Positions 6,611 to 14,582 of a stretch of 19,749 bases of DNA are shown one piece after another. The DNA is from Gemmatimonadota bacterium (GTDB lineage: Bacteria > Gemmatimonadota > Gemmatimonadetes > Gemmatimonadales > GWC2-71-9), in assembly GCA_003221825.1 (NCBI GenBank), contig QHUE01000070.1, positions 1 to 19,749 on the forward strand, written 5' to 3'. A program made the position numbers and the translations under genes. Every line of letters begins with the position of its first letter. Position 1 is the first letter of the stretch. The notes below the pieces were generated by a model. The model saw only the letters and a list, made by a program, of their open reading frames with translations. It had not been told where the DNA came from and made no database searches.

Positions 6611-7790
6611 CGGCCCAAATCGTCAGCCCCAGCACGAGCAGCGCCCCCAGCGTAATCACGTTCAACGATTCCACCACACTGCGCCCATCGGTGCTGATGA
6701 GCGCCGGCGCGGTGAGTGTGAGGCAGGCAAACGACGCCCACCAGGCGAGCCACACCCCGCGCCGAACCTTCACGCCCTGCATCGCTCGCCAAATCAGCCA
6801 GTAGCCTGCCAGCAGCGAGACGAAGTGAGCCTTCCATGCCAGTGGAGAAAGTAGTGGCAGGATACAGAGTCCGACGGCGAGCTCGCCGAGCAGAGAGGGG
6901 TCATCGAGGCCGGGCGGGTGACGCCGAAAGGCAAACGCCAGCGCGAGCGCTCCGATCGCGGCGAGCGCGTAGAACAGCCGCTCGACGCGCTGCGGCGGCC
7001 ACTCGGCCACGGCGTAGCGTATGGGGTCGCGGGCTCCGCCCTCGCGCGTGAGCAGGCGCCTCAGCGCCGCGAGGAGCGACTGGTTCGGGAACATCGGCGT
7101 GGGATTGGCGGTCTCGGCAGCGGCCACGGTGCGCCACTCCGTCCAGCGCTCGGCCGTCAGCGCCCGACCGAAGGTGAGCAGCGGCAGCACCACATTCAGG
7201 ACGGCGAGGAATCCGGCCGTCCACGCGGCGGCGCGCCAGGCGCGCTTGTACAAAAGATAGGCGAGAAACACGATCGGCACCGCGCGCGCGCTGACCGCCG
7301 TCGCGAGCGCGAGCCCCCCCATCGCGTTGCGTCGCTGCCGGAACAAATAAAAAGCGAGCAACACGAGGAACAGCAGATACAGATTGATCTGCGTACTCTG
7401 CAGGTGCTCCTGGAGCAGCCGCGCCGTCATCGCCAGCCGGACGAGCGTCGCCGCGGAGGTCCGTGGCTCAGGCTTTGCGCCGGCAAGACGCGCCAGCAGG
7501 CGGCACGCTCCCCACAGCGCGGCCAGGCTCCCGAGCTGCCAAATCAAGAGCGCGCCGACGCGAGAAATGCGGGCGACCTCCGTCAGGGCGACTGCGATGA
7601 AAATGAAGAACGGCGGCCAGGTGTCGAAACTCAGGGTGGCGTACGGGTCGCCATGCTGCAGCACGACTTGGCCGACGCGCAGATAGTCGTGGAACACGAC
7701 CCCGTCGATTCTGAACAGACTGCGCCCGACCTCCCACGCCCCTAGCAGCAGGAGGACAACCGTGACGGCGCGGCGGCCTGCCCGATTCAC
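6555..7790 (-). CDS. GT87-type (DUF2029) polytopic membrane glycosyltransferase
   Basis: The 411-residue product has about ten hydrophobic segments. HDYLRVGQVVLQHGDPYATLSF in the first external loop, then QSTQINLYLLFLVLLAFYL and GLALATAVSARAVPIVFLAYLLY, fit the DUF2029/GT87 family. Known members use polyprenyl-phosphate-mannose in actinobacterial lipoglycan synthesis; here the donor and acceptor are unknown. It probably glycosylates a lipid or surface polymer on the outer face of the inner membrane. GTG 7790 overlaps the TGA of the ATP-grasp gene (GTGA). The stop at 6557-6555 lies inside the 3' end of the convergent methyltransferase gene. Confidence 0.8.
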   Translation of the reverse strand: MNRAGRRAVTVVLLLLGAWEVGRSLFRIDGVVFHDYLRVGQVVLQHGDPYATLSFDTWPPFFIFIAVALTEVARISRVGALLIWQLGSLAALWGACRLLARLAGAKPEPRTSAATLVRLAMTARLLQEHLQSTQINLYLLFLVLLAFYLFRQRRNAMGGLALATAVSARAVPIVFLAYLLYKRAWRAAAWTAGFLAVLNVVLPLLTFGRALTAERWTEWRTVAAAETANPTPMFPNQSLLAALRRLLTREGGARDPIRYAVAEWPPQRVERLFYALAAIGALALAFAFRRHPPGLDDPSLLGELAVGLCILPLLSPLAWKAHFVSLLAGYWLIWRAMQGVKVRRGVWLAWWASFACLTLTAPALISTDGRSVVESLNVITLGALLVLGLTIWAARRLPQQPPTSAAGPTQP

Positions 7791-9004
7791 GCGATCACGA
7801 GTTTCAATCGGCTGTGTGCCTCTCGCAGCGCGGTCTCGACGACCGCCGGCGTTTCTCCTCGCGCAAAAATGAATCCCGGATATCGCGAGCCTTCGGGGAA
7901 CGGCACCAGCCGCTCGCCCGGATGCGCCGTGATCTGGACGTCTTCGATCAGCGGTACGGCCTTCGCTGCCTCGATCCCTTGCACCTCCCGCAGCACTCCC
8001 GCCCCCGGTATCGGTATCATCATCACTCCCGCCGCTTGACGCTCGCGCTGTAACGACGGAATCGGCATCCCGAGGGCGTGCCGCACGATGATCTCCTCGA
8101 GGGAAATCGCCCGATCGCCGAATCGCAGCACCGCCGAGCAGCGCCCGCCGATGGGCCGCGCCGCCAGCTCGATCAGCCAGGGCCCACGCTCGTTGTACCG
8201 CAGCTCGGCGTGCACCGGACCGTCGACGATCCCTAACGCGCGGACAGCGCGGTCTGCGCAGTCTGTGATCGCCGATTGCAATCCAGCCGGCACACTCGAC
8301 GGCGTAACGTAGATCGTCTCCTCGAAGAACGGCCCATCCAGCGGGTCGGGCTTGTCGAACAGCGCCAGCACGTGCAAGCGGCGATTCACGACCAATCCCT
8401 CGAGGGCAACCTCGTAGCCTGGTATGAACTCCTCGATGAGGTATTGCCGCGCCCGGTCGCCGCAGGCCGCCGCAGTTTCGGGCTCGGCGAGGATGGCGCT
8501 CAGCCGCTCACGCGCAGATCGGAAGGATTGAGGATTGTCGGCCCGCATCACCCCACGCGACGCCGACAGGCGCACCGGCTTCAGGACACACGGATAGCTG
8601 ATGGATTGCGCGAGCGCGGCGGGATCGTCCTCCAGGCTGCGGAGCAGAAAACGCGGGATGGGCACTGCGGCCTTGGCGAGCAGCTCGCGCTGCAGGTACT
8701 TATCGCACGCCGCGATCGCGGCGTGCACGGGGTTTCCCTTGAGCGCCAGCCGAGTGGCGATCGCCGCCGCGACGATTGCTGTCGTGTCGTCCACCCCGAC
8801 GACACCGTTGACAGGGTATTGCGTCGCGAACACCCGCACGGCATCGGCCGCGCGCTCGGGTTGTTCGAAATCGAGGGTGAGAAGGCCGGCGGGATTGGAC
8901 CGTTCGAGGGTGCTCGGCGTCTCCGACGCGACGGTCAGCTCGACGCCGATCTGCCGCGCAGCCTCCACGAAGGCCGCGGTGCGGTACGTCGTGGTAGGCA
9001 GCAA
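7787..9004 (-). CDS. ATP-grasp ligase (amino-acid ligase-like)
   Basis: At 405 residues, the product has an N-terminal Rossmann-like preATP-grasp domain, then the ATP-grasp core: DKYLQRELLAKAAVPIPRF, CVLKPVRLSASRGVMRA, and EEFIPGYEVALEGLVV. The metal-binding end is HAELRYNERGPWLIELAARP. The C-terminal part (SLEEIIVRHALGMPIP onward) looks like the LAL_C2 end of L-amino-acid ligases. Such enzymes join a carboxylate to an amine or thiol through an acyl phosphate. The substrates are unknown. The start is uncertain: TTG 9004 is the first standard start codon, but codons up to ATA 9025 add APRLLLL, which looks like a natural first beta strand. The stop overlaps the glycosyltransferase GTG. Confidence 0.85.
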   Translation of the reverse strand: MLPTTTYRTAAFVEAARQIGVELTVASETPSTLERSNPAGLLTLDFEQPERAADAVRVFATQYPVNGVVGVDDTTAIVAAAIATRLALKGNPVHAAIAACDKYLQRELLAKAAVPIPRFLLRSLEDDPAALAQSISYPCVLKPVRLSASRGVMRADNPQSFRSARERLSAILAEPETAAACGDRARQYLIEEFIPGYEVALEGLVVNRRLHVLALFDKPDPLDGPFFEETIYVTPSSVPAGLQSAITDCADRAVRALGIVDGPVHAELRYNERGPWLIELAARPIGGRCSAVLRFGDRAISLEEIIVRHALGMPIPSLQRERQAAGVMMIPIPGAGVLREVQGIEAAKAVPLIEDVQITAHPGERLVPFPEGSRYPGFIFARGETPAVVETALREAHSRLKLVIA

Positions 9005-9021
9005 CAGCAGCAGGCGAGGAG

Positions 9022-9642
9022 CTATTTCTTCGAGGCCTGGAAGTAGGGGTTCGCGCCCGAGGTGTGATCGGTGATGTCGACGATGCCCCGGACCGCGGGG
9101 ACGAGCTGCGCGAGCATCCCTTCAATGCCCTGCCGCAGTGTGACGTCGGCCATGCCGCAGCCCTGGCAGCCGCCGCCCATACGCAGCATCACGACGGCGT
9201 CCTGCACATCGATGAGCTCGACGCGCCCGCCGTGGCGTGCGACCATCGGGTTCACCTGCTCGTCGAATACTTTGGCCACCTGCTCGTACAGCGCGTCGTC
9301 GGTGACCGCTGCTCCGCCACCGGAGGCGGGTTTGGGGGCGGCCGTGACCGCCGGGACGCCAGCCGACAGCGTGGATCGGATCGCGTTCCCGACCGCCCGA
9401 CCGAACGACTGCCATGGTGCCGGAGATTGCTTGACGACCGTGACGAGATTGCCCGACACGATCAGCTCACTGACGGACAGGCCCGGAATCGCGAAGATCG
9501 CTTCCGCGAGCGGCGAACCGTTCGCCTCCTCGGGTGCGGTAAACCGGCGCACGCCGCCCGAGAACACCGGGACGCTGACCATGAACTTGCAGCGCTGGTT
9601 GTCGATCGGCTCCGCCGTTATCCGAATTTCAGCCGCGTCCAT
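9022..9642 (-). CDS. Nfu-type Fe-S cluster scaffold/carrier
   Basis: The product has 206 residues. The N-terminal Nfu_N domain (about 5-90) includes AEAIFAIPGLSVSELIVSGNLVTV. A Gly/Ala/Pro linker (about 95-112) leads to a NifU C-terminal domain (about 116-195) with the cluster-binding C159-QG-C162 and GGGCQGCGMADVTL. Nfu proteins accept a [4Fe-4S] cluster and pass it to target enzymes. ATG 9642 lies 14 bases inside metE, in another frame. This Fe-S delivery gene is distant from the Fe-S cluster genes at 1-4512, but could still serve them. Confidence 0.92.
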   Translation of the reverse strand: MDAAEIRITAEPIDNQRCKFMVSVPVFSGGVRRFTAPEEANGSPLAEAIFAIPGLSVSELIVSGNLVTVVKQSPAPWQSFGRAVGNAIRSTLSAGVPAVTAAPKPASGGGAAVTDDALYEQVAKVFDEQVNPMVARHGGRVELIDVQDAVVMLRMGGGCQGCGMADVTLRQGIEGMLAQLVPAVRGIVDITDHTSGANPYFQASKK

Positions 9643-11890
9643 TTCTCATCTCGCGTGCGGCGGTCACCATGTTCTTGAGCGCCGCGAGCGTCTCCTCCCA
9701 GCCCCGTGTCTTGAGGCCACAGTCGGGGTTCACCCAGATCTGCGCGTCGTCCAGCACGCGCGTCATGCTTTTCAAAGCGCCGGTGATCTCCGCGGTCGAC
9801 GGCACGCGGGGGGAATGGATGTCGTACACCCCCGGGCCGATCTCGTTGGGATACTTGTACTGCTCGAAGCCCTGCAGCAGCTCCGAGCCGGAGCGGGCGT
9901 TCTCGATCGAGATCACGTCCGCGTCCATCCGCTCGATGACCCGCAGCACGTCGTTGAATTCGCTGTAGCACATGTGGGTGTGAATCTGCGTACCGTCACG
10001 CACTCCGGCGGTCGCCAGCCGGAAGGCGTCCACGGCCCACTGCAGGTACCCCGTCCAATCGGCGCGCCGCAGCGGCAGCCCTTCACGCAAGGCGGGCTCG
10101 TCGATTTGGATGATGCGGATCCCGGCGGCCTCGAGATCGACCACCTCGTCCCGGATGGCCAGCGCCAGCTGCTTGGCTGTTTCCGCACGCGGCTGGTCGT
10201 CGCGGACGAATGACCATTGCAGAATCGTCACCGGTCCCGTCAGCATGCCCTTCATGGGTCGCTTGGTGAGCGACTGGGCGTACGTGCTCCAGCGCACGGT
10301 CATCGCATGCGGGCGCGAGACATCGCCGAAGATGATCGGCGGCTTCACGTAGCGCGTGCCGTAGGACTGCACCCAGCCGTGCTCGGTGAAGGCGAATCCG
10401 GCGAGCTGCTCGCCGAAGTACTCGACCATGTCGTTGCGCTCGAACTCGCCGTGCACGAGCACGTCCAGTCCGATCTCTTCCTGGAGCGCGACGGTCTTCG
10501 TGATTTGTTGCTGAATGAACTGGTCGTATTGATCGGCCGTCAGCTGGCCATCGTGCAGCTTGCGGCGAGCCGCCCGCACTTCGGCGGTCTGGGGGAATGA
10601 CCCAATCGTGGTCGTCGGATACGGAGGCAGGTCCGGTTGAGACTTCCGGCGCTCCGCGAACCGCGTAGCGCGTACCCGGTCCTTCTCCGTGACCGCTCCC
10701 GCTCGCCGCTGCACCGCCGCATTGTTGATGCGCTGCGACACGCGGCGCGACTTGGCGGCCTTGCTGCTGGCATCCACCGCCGTACGGTCGCCCTTCGCCA
10801 GCGCGACCACCTCTTGCAGCTTCTGCTTGGCGAACGCAAGCCAGCTCTTCAGCTCCGCATCGAGCTTCGTCTCGAGATCGAGATCGAGCGGCGCGTGGAG
10901 CAGAGAGCAGGACGGCGCCACCCACAGCCGATCCTTCCCGACCTTCGCCGCCGCGCGCTCGACCAGCGCCGCCTGTTTCGCGAGATCGGCGCGCCAGACG
11001 TTGCGCCCGTCGATCACGCCCGCCGAGAGGACACGCCCCTTCGGCCACTTGGCGAGGAGCGGATCGAGCTGCTCGGGGGCGCGAACCAGATCGACATGCA
11101 GCCCCTGCACGGGGAGCGAGAGCGCCGTAGAGAGATTGTCGGCGAGGCCGGCAAAATACGTGGCGACCAGCAGCTGCAGTTTCCCCGCACGCGATGCCAG
11201 GTACTGGTACGCGCGCAAGTACGCGCCGCGCTCCGCATCGGTGCGATCGAGGGCGAGACTCGGCTCGTCGAGCTGTACCCACGTCGCGCCAGCGGCGGCG
11301 AGCGACTCCAGCACATCGCCATACACCGGTAGCAGCCCGTCGAGGAGCGACAGACGGTCGAATGCGCCCCCCTTCGCCTTGGCGAGCAGGAGGAATGTCA
11401 GGGGCCCGATCAACACCGTCGTCGCGTCGATTCCGAGTGCCTTCGCTTCGCGGAACTCGTTCGCCGGTTTGGCGGAAGCCATCCGGAAGCGTTGGCCGCG
11501 CTCCAGCTCGGGGACGATGTAGTGGTAGTTGGTGTCGAACCACTTCGTCATTTCCATCGCGGTCACGTCGCGACCCTTGCCCTGACTCCCCCGCGCCATC
11601 GCGAAATAGGTGTCGGGATCCATCCAGTCGCTCTTGAATCCGTAACGTGGCGGCACCGCGCCCACCATGGCGCAGGTATCCAGCATGCGGTCATAGAAGG
11701 AGAAGTCGTTGGCGGGGATGCGAGTCAGTCCCGCATCGCGTTGCAGCCGCCAGTGCCGCCGCCGGAGCTCGGCGCCGGTGGCGAGGAGCTGCGATCGACT
11801 CACCTTGCCGCTCCAATAGCCCTCGGTCGCGCGCTTCAATTCGCGCGCAGCCCCAAGAGGGGGGAAACCCAGATTCGAAGCGATTGTCAT
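9629..11890 (-). CDS. metE: Cobalamin-independent methionine synthase
   Basis: The 753 residues match the usual family length. MetE transfers a methyl group from methyl-tetrahydropteroyl-glutamate to homocysteine. The N-terminal half starts at LGFPPLGAARELKRATEGYW, and the catalytic half starts near LPPYPTTTIGSFPQT. All four zinc ligands are present: H639 and C641 in HTHMCYSEFND, E663 in ISIEN, and C724 in NPDCGLKTR. These sit exactly two residues before the E. coli ligands H641, C643, E665 and C726. ATG 11890 has no Shine-Dalgarno. The 60-base gap upstream is too short for a cobalamin riboswitch. It is probably followed in the same transcript by the Nfu gene. Confidence 0.97.
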   Translation of the reverse strand: MTIASNLGFPPLGAARELKRATEGYWSGKVSRSQLLATGAELRRRHWRLQRDAGLTRIPANDFSFYDRMLDTCAMVGAVPPRYGFKSDWMDPDTYFAMARGSQGKGRDVTAMEMTKWFDTNYHYIVPELERGQRFRMASAKPANEFREAKALGIDATTVLIGPLTFLLLAKAKGGAFDRLSLLDGLLPVYGDVLESLAAAGATWVQLDEPSLALDRTDAERGAYLRAYQYLASRAGKLQLLVATYFAGLADNLSTALSLPVQGLHVDLVRAPEQLDPLLAKWPKGRVLSAGVIDGRNVWRADLAKQAALVERAAAKVGKDRLWVAPSCSLLHAPLDLDLETKLDAELKSWLAFAKQKLQEVVALAKGDRTAVDASSKAAKSRRVSQRINNAAVQRRAGAVTEKDRVRATRFAERRKSQPDLPPYPTTTIGSFPQTAEVRAARRKLHDGQLTADQYDQFIQQQITKTVALQEEIGLDVLVHGEFERNDMVEYFGEQLAGFAFTEHGWVQSYGTRYVKPPIIFGDVSRPHAMTVRWSTYAQSLTKRPMKGMLTGPVTILQWSFVRDDQPRAETAKQLALAIRDEVVDLEAAGIRIIQIDEPALREGLPLRRADWTGYLQWAVDAFRLATAGVRDGTQIHTHMCYSEFNDVLRVIERMDADVISIENARSGSELLQGFEQYKYPNEIGPGVYDIHSPRVPSTAEITGALKSMTRVLDDAQIWVNPDCGLKTRGWEETLAALKNMVTAAREMRNGRG

Positions 11891-11900
11891 AAGGAAGGGA

Positions 11901-11906
11901 ATCTTA
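11901..11906 (-). promoter_or_regulatory. Candidate -10 element for metE
   Basis: TAAGAT on the minus strand lies 10 bases before the metE ATG. A start here would give an almost leaderless mRNA, consistent with the missing Shine-Dalgarno. I see no clear -35 box. Confidence 0.25.
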
Positions 11907-11950
11907 CTTGGCCCGGCCCGCCGCAGGAAGCTACGTCTTGAAATTACGCT

Positions 11951-12619
11951 CTAAGGATGGGGCGGCGCCGGCGGGTGCGGTGGTGGGGTACCGTGGCCTG
12001 GCGGCGGTCCACGCCGGGACTGTGCCGCGGCCGCACGCTCGAGGCCCGCGGCCGCTTGTGCCGGGGTAACTCCGCGCGCGACTTCGGCCTGGACGCGCGC
12101 CGGCAATAGCAACAAGTCACTGGCCGGCTGACCAGACCGCAGCTTGGTGCTGATCAGTTCGATATTCTCCGCCGGCGGAACGCCCATCGCCGACAGTGTT
12201 CCCGCCACCCGCAGCCCGACGGTCAGCGCCTGCGCGCTCGCGCCCGTGCGGGCCAGGGCGGTGATGTCGTGCCCGCTGAGTCCCGCCGTGATCGCAAACT
12301 CGCCCGCCGCAATCACGAGCGTGTCGGTGACGACGCCACCTTCCCGCAGCGCCACGGCCGCCGTATCCAGCTGCATGACGACCAGACGCACCGCCGCCGT
12401 CACGCGCGCGGAGGGCACGCCCTTGGCGCTCCCCTCGATTGCCTTTTGAATGAGTGGATCGACCGGGAGACCGCGCGCGGATGCCGCGGTCCCCAGCTCC
12501 TCGACCAATGCCGCCACCTCGGGCGACACACGCCCGGCCAGCCGCGCGGCGATCCCGCCGCCGCCCGTCTGCTGCATGCCGAGCAGGGACAGCGGGAGTG
12601 TGAGGAGCGCGATGATCAC
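11951..12619 (-). CDS. Exported protein of unknown function with Pro/His tail
   Basis: The 222-residue product starts at GTG 12619, overlapping the TGA of the anti-sigma-like gene (GTGA). A longer open frame to 13003 is rejected because its extra part is Arg-rich antisense-like sequence lying within the upstream gene. The start MIIALLTLPLSLLGMQQ is a signal peptide or membrane anchor. The rest is mostly helical, Ala-rich, with no motif I recognise. The last ~25 residues are Pro/His/Gly rich (PPPGHG, PPPHPPAPPHP). Being the third gene of the sigma/anti-sigma unit, it may be a periplasmic partner of the sensor. Confidence 0.7.
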   Translation of the reverse strand: MIIALLTLPLSLLGMQQTGGGGIAARLAGRVSPEVAALVEELGTAASARGLPVDPLIQKAIEGSAKGVPSARVTAAVRLVVMQLDTAAVALREGGVVTDTLVIAAGEFAITAGLSGHDITALARTGASAQALTVGLRVAGTLSAMGVPPAENIELISTKLRSGQPASDLLLLPARVQAEVARGVTPAQAAAGLERAAAAQSRRGPPPGHGTPPPHPPAPPHP

Positions 12620-13203
12620 AGGGTGAGCACGCTGTTGCGCCGGCCGAAGCCGTCGTCGACGGCGGGCGCGCCCGGATCCGGCACCCAGCGCACGCCATCC
12701 ACGACGAACGCGTACTGGTGTTGGCCGGCCGGAAGCGTGAGCGTCGCCGTCCAGACGCCCGTCGGGCCACTCCGGATCAGCGGAGTGGCGTGTGCGTCCC
12801 ACTGGTTGAACGTGCCAGCGAGACTCACCTCGTGAGCCTCGGGCGCGACGAGCACGAAGCGCACGGTGACGAGCGAGGCGGGCGCGGCAGTCGGCGCGGT
12901 CCGGAGGAACACGATGAGCGCTGCGGCGATCGCGAGGGCCGGCGCGAGCAGCCACGGCCGGATCCGCAGGCGCAGCTCCCGCGGCTGCATCACGCGCCGC
13001 CACACCGAACCCACGGGTCGCTGCGCGATCGCCTGCATCACGTGCTCGGACACTGCGGAGAGCTGAACGGGGCTCCGATCCACGGCCGCGAGCAGGCGCA
13101 GCGCCTCGTCCCCTTCCGCGCGCAACTCGGGCGGGAGGTCGGCGAGGGTAATGTCGCCGTCCAGCAGCTGCTTCACCAAAGGATGGAACTCGTGCTTGCT
13201 CAT
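12616..13203 (-). CDS. Membrane anti-sigma-like protein with external glycogen-binding (CBM48-like) domain
   Basis: The product has 195 residues. The cytoplasmic part (1-82) begins HPLVKQLLDGDIT and is helical, as in anti-sigma domains, but lacks the zinc-binding HxxxCxxC motif. One membrane helix lies at about 84-100. The C-terminal part (112-195) is an early-set glycogen-binding domain with VSLAGTFNQW, LPAGQHQYAFVVDG and the closing DDGFGRRNSVLTL. ATG 13203 overlaps the sigma factor's TGA (ATGA), the usual layout of an ECF sigma with its membrane inhibitor. I infer that the external domain senses or binds a glucan-like ligand or an envelope protein and controls sigma release. Sugar binding is not proven for such isolated domains. 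Confidence 0.8.
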   Translation of the reverse strand: MSKHEFHPLVKQLLDGDITLADLPPELRAEGDEALRLLAAVDRSPVQLSAVSEHVMQAIAQRPVGSVWRRVMQPRELRLRIRPWLLAPALAIAAALIVFLRTAPTAAPASLVTVRFVLVAPEAHEVSLAGTFNQWDAHATPLIRSGPTGVWTATLTLPAGQHQYAFVVDGVRWVPDPGAPAVDDGFGRRNSVLTL

Positions 13204-13745
13204 GTGTGCTCTCGCAACTCCTCGCGCAGTTTATCGTACGCGCGATGCATTCGCATTTTCAAAGACGGAATCGACGTACTCAACCGCTCTGCGATTTCCC
13301 CGTACGACAATCCTTCGACGTGCTTCAACACGAACACTTCACGTTGATCGGGCGTCAGTGCCAGCAGCGCCAGCTGCAGCGCCCGGCGCCGCTCGGCCGT
13401 CTCGGCGCCACCATCGGTGCGATCCGCCGCCGCCACGCTGTCGGCGGCTTCCAATGATGCTTCCGCCCGGCTGCGGCGCCGCTCCGCGAAGCACCGGTTG
13501 CGCAGAATAAGGAAGAACCAGCCGACGAACTTGTTGGGGTCCTTACACTGTGCCAGCTGATCAAACGCCCGCACGAACGCGTCTTGCACTGCGTCTTCTG
13601 CTGCATCGACGGAGCCGAGCATGCGCGCCGCGTAACGTGCATAGCGGTCGCGGTACCGTTCGACGAGTTGGGCGTAGCGCTCGCGGTCGCCCGCGAGCAC
13701 CGCCCGAACAATATCGCCATCCGTTACCTGGGTTTCACGGCGCAA
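13200..13745 (-). CDS. ECF-type RNA polymerase sigma factor
   Basis: From TTG 13745 the product has 181 residues. Region 2 (about 8-85) contains SVDAAEDAVQDAFVRAFDQL, the core-polymerase-binding helix, and WFFLILRNRCFAERRR. A linker rich in Ala, Asp and Glu leads to region 4 (about 120-178) with LTPDQREVFVLKHVEGLSYGEIAERL, the helix-turn-helix that reads the -35 box. TTG 13745 is preceded at good spacing by GGAG (CGGAGAACCCGG); an earlier TTG at 13775 is also in frame but lacks such a site. It directs expression of an unknown regulon, likely including its own operon and the divergent surface-protein genes. Confidence 0.92.
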   Translation of the reverse strand: MRRETQVTDGDIVRAVLAGDRERYAQLVERYRDRYARYAARMLGSVDAAEDAVQDAFVRAFDQLAQCKDPNKFVGWFFLILRNRCFAERRRSRAEASLEAADSVAAADRTDGGAETAERRRALQLALLALTPDQREVFVLKHVEGLSYGEIAERLSTSIPSLKMRMHRAYDKLREELREHT

Positions 13746-13824
13746 CCGGGTTCTCCGTAAAGAGTAGCCCTGCAAAGGATTGGTAACGGTTCATGCGGTG
13801 TGCCATTGTGACCTGCGTTACCTG
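13722..13824. promoter_or_regulatory. Recurring CGTTACC motifs at the divergent promoter region
   Basis: CGTTACCTG occurs at 13722-13730 and 13816-13824, and its reverse complement core GGTAACG at 13782-13788. GTGACCTGC directly precedes GTTACCTGC (13808-13825), a near-tandem 9-mer. The region separates the ECF sigma gene (minus) from the sigma-region-2 gene (plus). The motifs may be -35 elements of sigma-controlled promoters or operators. The copy at 13722 lies just inside the sigma coding region. Confidence 0.4.
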
Positions 13825-13853
13825 CACGTCCCTTCCAGAATCTTTACGAAGCC

Positions 13854-14168
13854 ATGACCGCGATGCTAGAGCCTCAAGCCCCCATTGTTGCCGACGCCGT
13901 CCTGATGAGACGTGTGGCACAGCGGGACTCCACAGCGCTGATCGAGCTTGAACGCCGCCATCGCGGCTCCCTCTACGCGCAAGCCTATGGTATCCTCACG
14001 GATACCGTGTCGGCGGAGCGCGTAGTACGCGACGCATTCGCGCAGTTATGGTTTGCGGCAGCAAGTTATACGGGGCGACTCAGCCCCTGGACGTTGCTGC
14101 GGGACATGGCGAAAGAGCTGGCGCGCGCTGAGCGCGCCCGGCGCGAGTCCCATGCAGCTCGGAGGTAG
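13854..14168 (+). CDS. Stand-alone sigma region 2 protein
   Basis: The product has 104 residues. DAVLMRRVAQRDSTALIEL, LYAQAYGILTDTVSAERVV, DAFAQLWFAAASY and SPWTLLRDMAKELARAER follow ECF sigma region 2 in order. The frame stops where the linker to region 4 would start, and no region 4 is encoded downstream in any plus frame before the next gene. The core-binding acidic patch is weaker than in the full sigma next door (SAERVVRDAF against DAAEDAVQDAF). It could be a truncated, decaying sigma, a competitor for core polymerase, or a decoy for the anti-sigma. The next gene's Shine-Dalgarno (GGAGG) overlaps this gene's end, which supports real co-expression. Confidence 0.75.
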   Translation: MTAMLEPQAPIVADAVLMRRVAQRDSTALIELERRHRGSLYAQAYGILTDTVSAERVVRDAFAQLWFAAASYTGRLSPWTLLRDMAKELARAERARRESHAARR

Positions 14169-14169
14169 C

Positions 14170-14529
14170 ATGTTGAAGCGGATGATGATGGTCGGTGTCG
14201 CACTACTCATACCCACGTTGCTCGCGGCGCAGACGCCTAAGGTGGCGGCGCCGAATGAGCACGCGTCGGATACCGCCACAGCGAAGGTGGCCGCGAACAT
14301 GGCCCGGCGCGCCACGCATGTGCGTGGTGAGGCCGTCGGCCTGGACAACCAGCCGGTGACGCCTGCAACGCCCGCAGTCCCGGCGACGCGCGCCACGCCG
14401 GCCGTTCCCAACCCCGACGGCGGCCCAGCGACGCGTGCCGTACCGGCCACGCCCGCGACTCCCGCGGTCCCGGCGAATGGTGCGGGGCGGCCCGATAATC
14501 CCGGAGCAGGGCATAGCCGTCGGCCGTAA
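14170..14529 (+). CDS. Small exported Pro/Ala/Thr-repeat protein
   Basis: The 119-residue product starts at ATG 14170, with GGAGG four bases upstream and one base after the previous stop. A signal peptide (MLKRMMMVGVALLIPTLLAAQ) ends around residue 20. The second half is built of irregular PATPAVPAT-type units and should be extended and disordered, as in wall-spanning or linker regions. No enzymatic motif is visible. It is probably a periplasmic or envelope structural protein that belongs with the following outer-membrane gene. Confidence 0.75.
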   Translation: MLKRMMMVGVALLIPTLLAAQTPKVAAPNEHASDTATAKVAANMARRATHVRGEAVGLDNQPVTPATPAVPATRATPAVPNPDGGPATRAVPATPATPAVPANGAGRPDNPGAGHSRRP

Positions 14530-14556
14530 CTGAAAAGAATCTGCAGGGTGTATGTT

Positions 14557-14582
14557 ACCGGTCCCATGAGAATGGGACCGGT
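14557..14582 (+). promoter_or_regulatory. Perfect 11-bp hairpin with GAGA tetraloop over a start codon
   Basis: Arms ACCGGTCCCAT (14557-14567) and ATGGGACCGGT (14572-14582) flank loop GAGA, a GNRA-type tetraloop. The loop-side end of the stem carries both likely start codons of the next gene (ATG 14566 and ATG 14572). A T-rich stretch (TTTCATTTTT) follows, so the element could act as an intrinsic terminator/attenuator or hide the start from ribosomes. Confidence 0.7.

Noticed and set aside
10083..11543. A 486-residue minus-strand frame inside metE
   Set aside because: It is an out-of-frame Arg-rich shadow of metE, whose zinc ligands and full length are intact.
11891..11950. Cobalamin or SAM riboswitch before metE
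   Set aside because: The gap is only 60 bases and shows no such fold.
12620..13003. N-terminal extension of the exported protein at 11951-12619
   Set aside because: It is Arg-rich out-of-frame sequence within the anti-sigma-like gene; GTG 12619 gives a signal peptide and a 4-base overlap.
14341..14500. CRISPR-like or tandem repeat array
   Set aside because: The repeats are irregular and explained by Pro/Ala/Thr codons of an exported protein.
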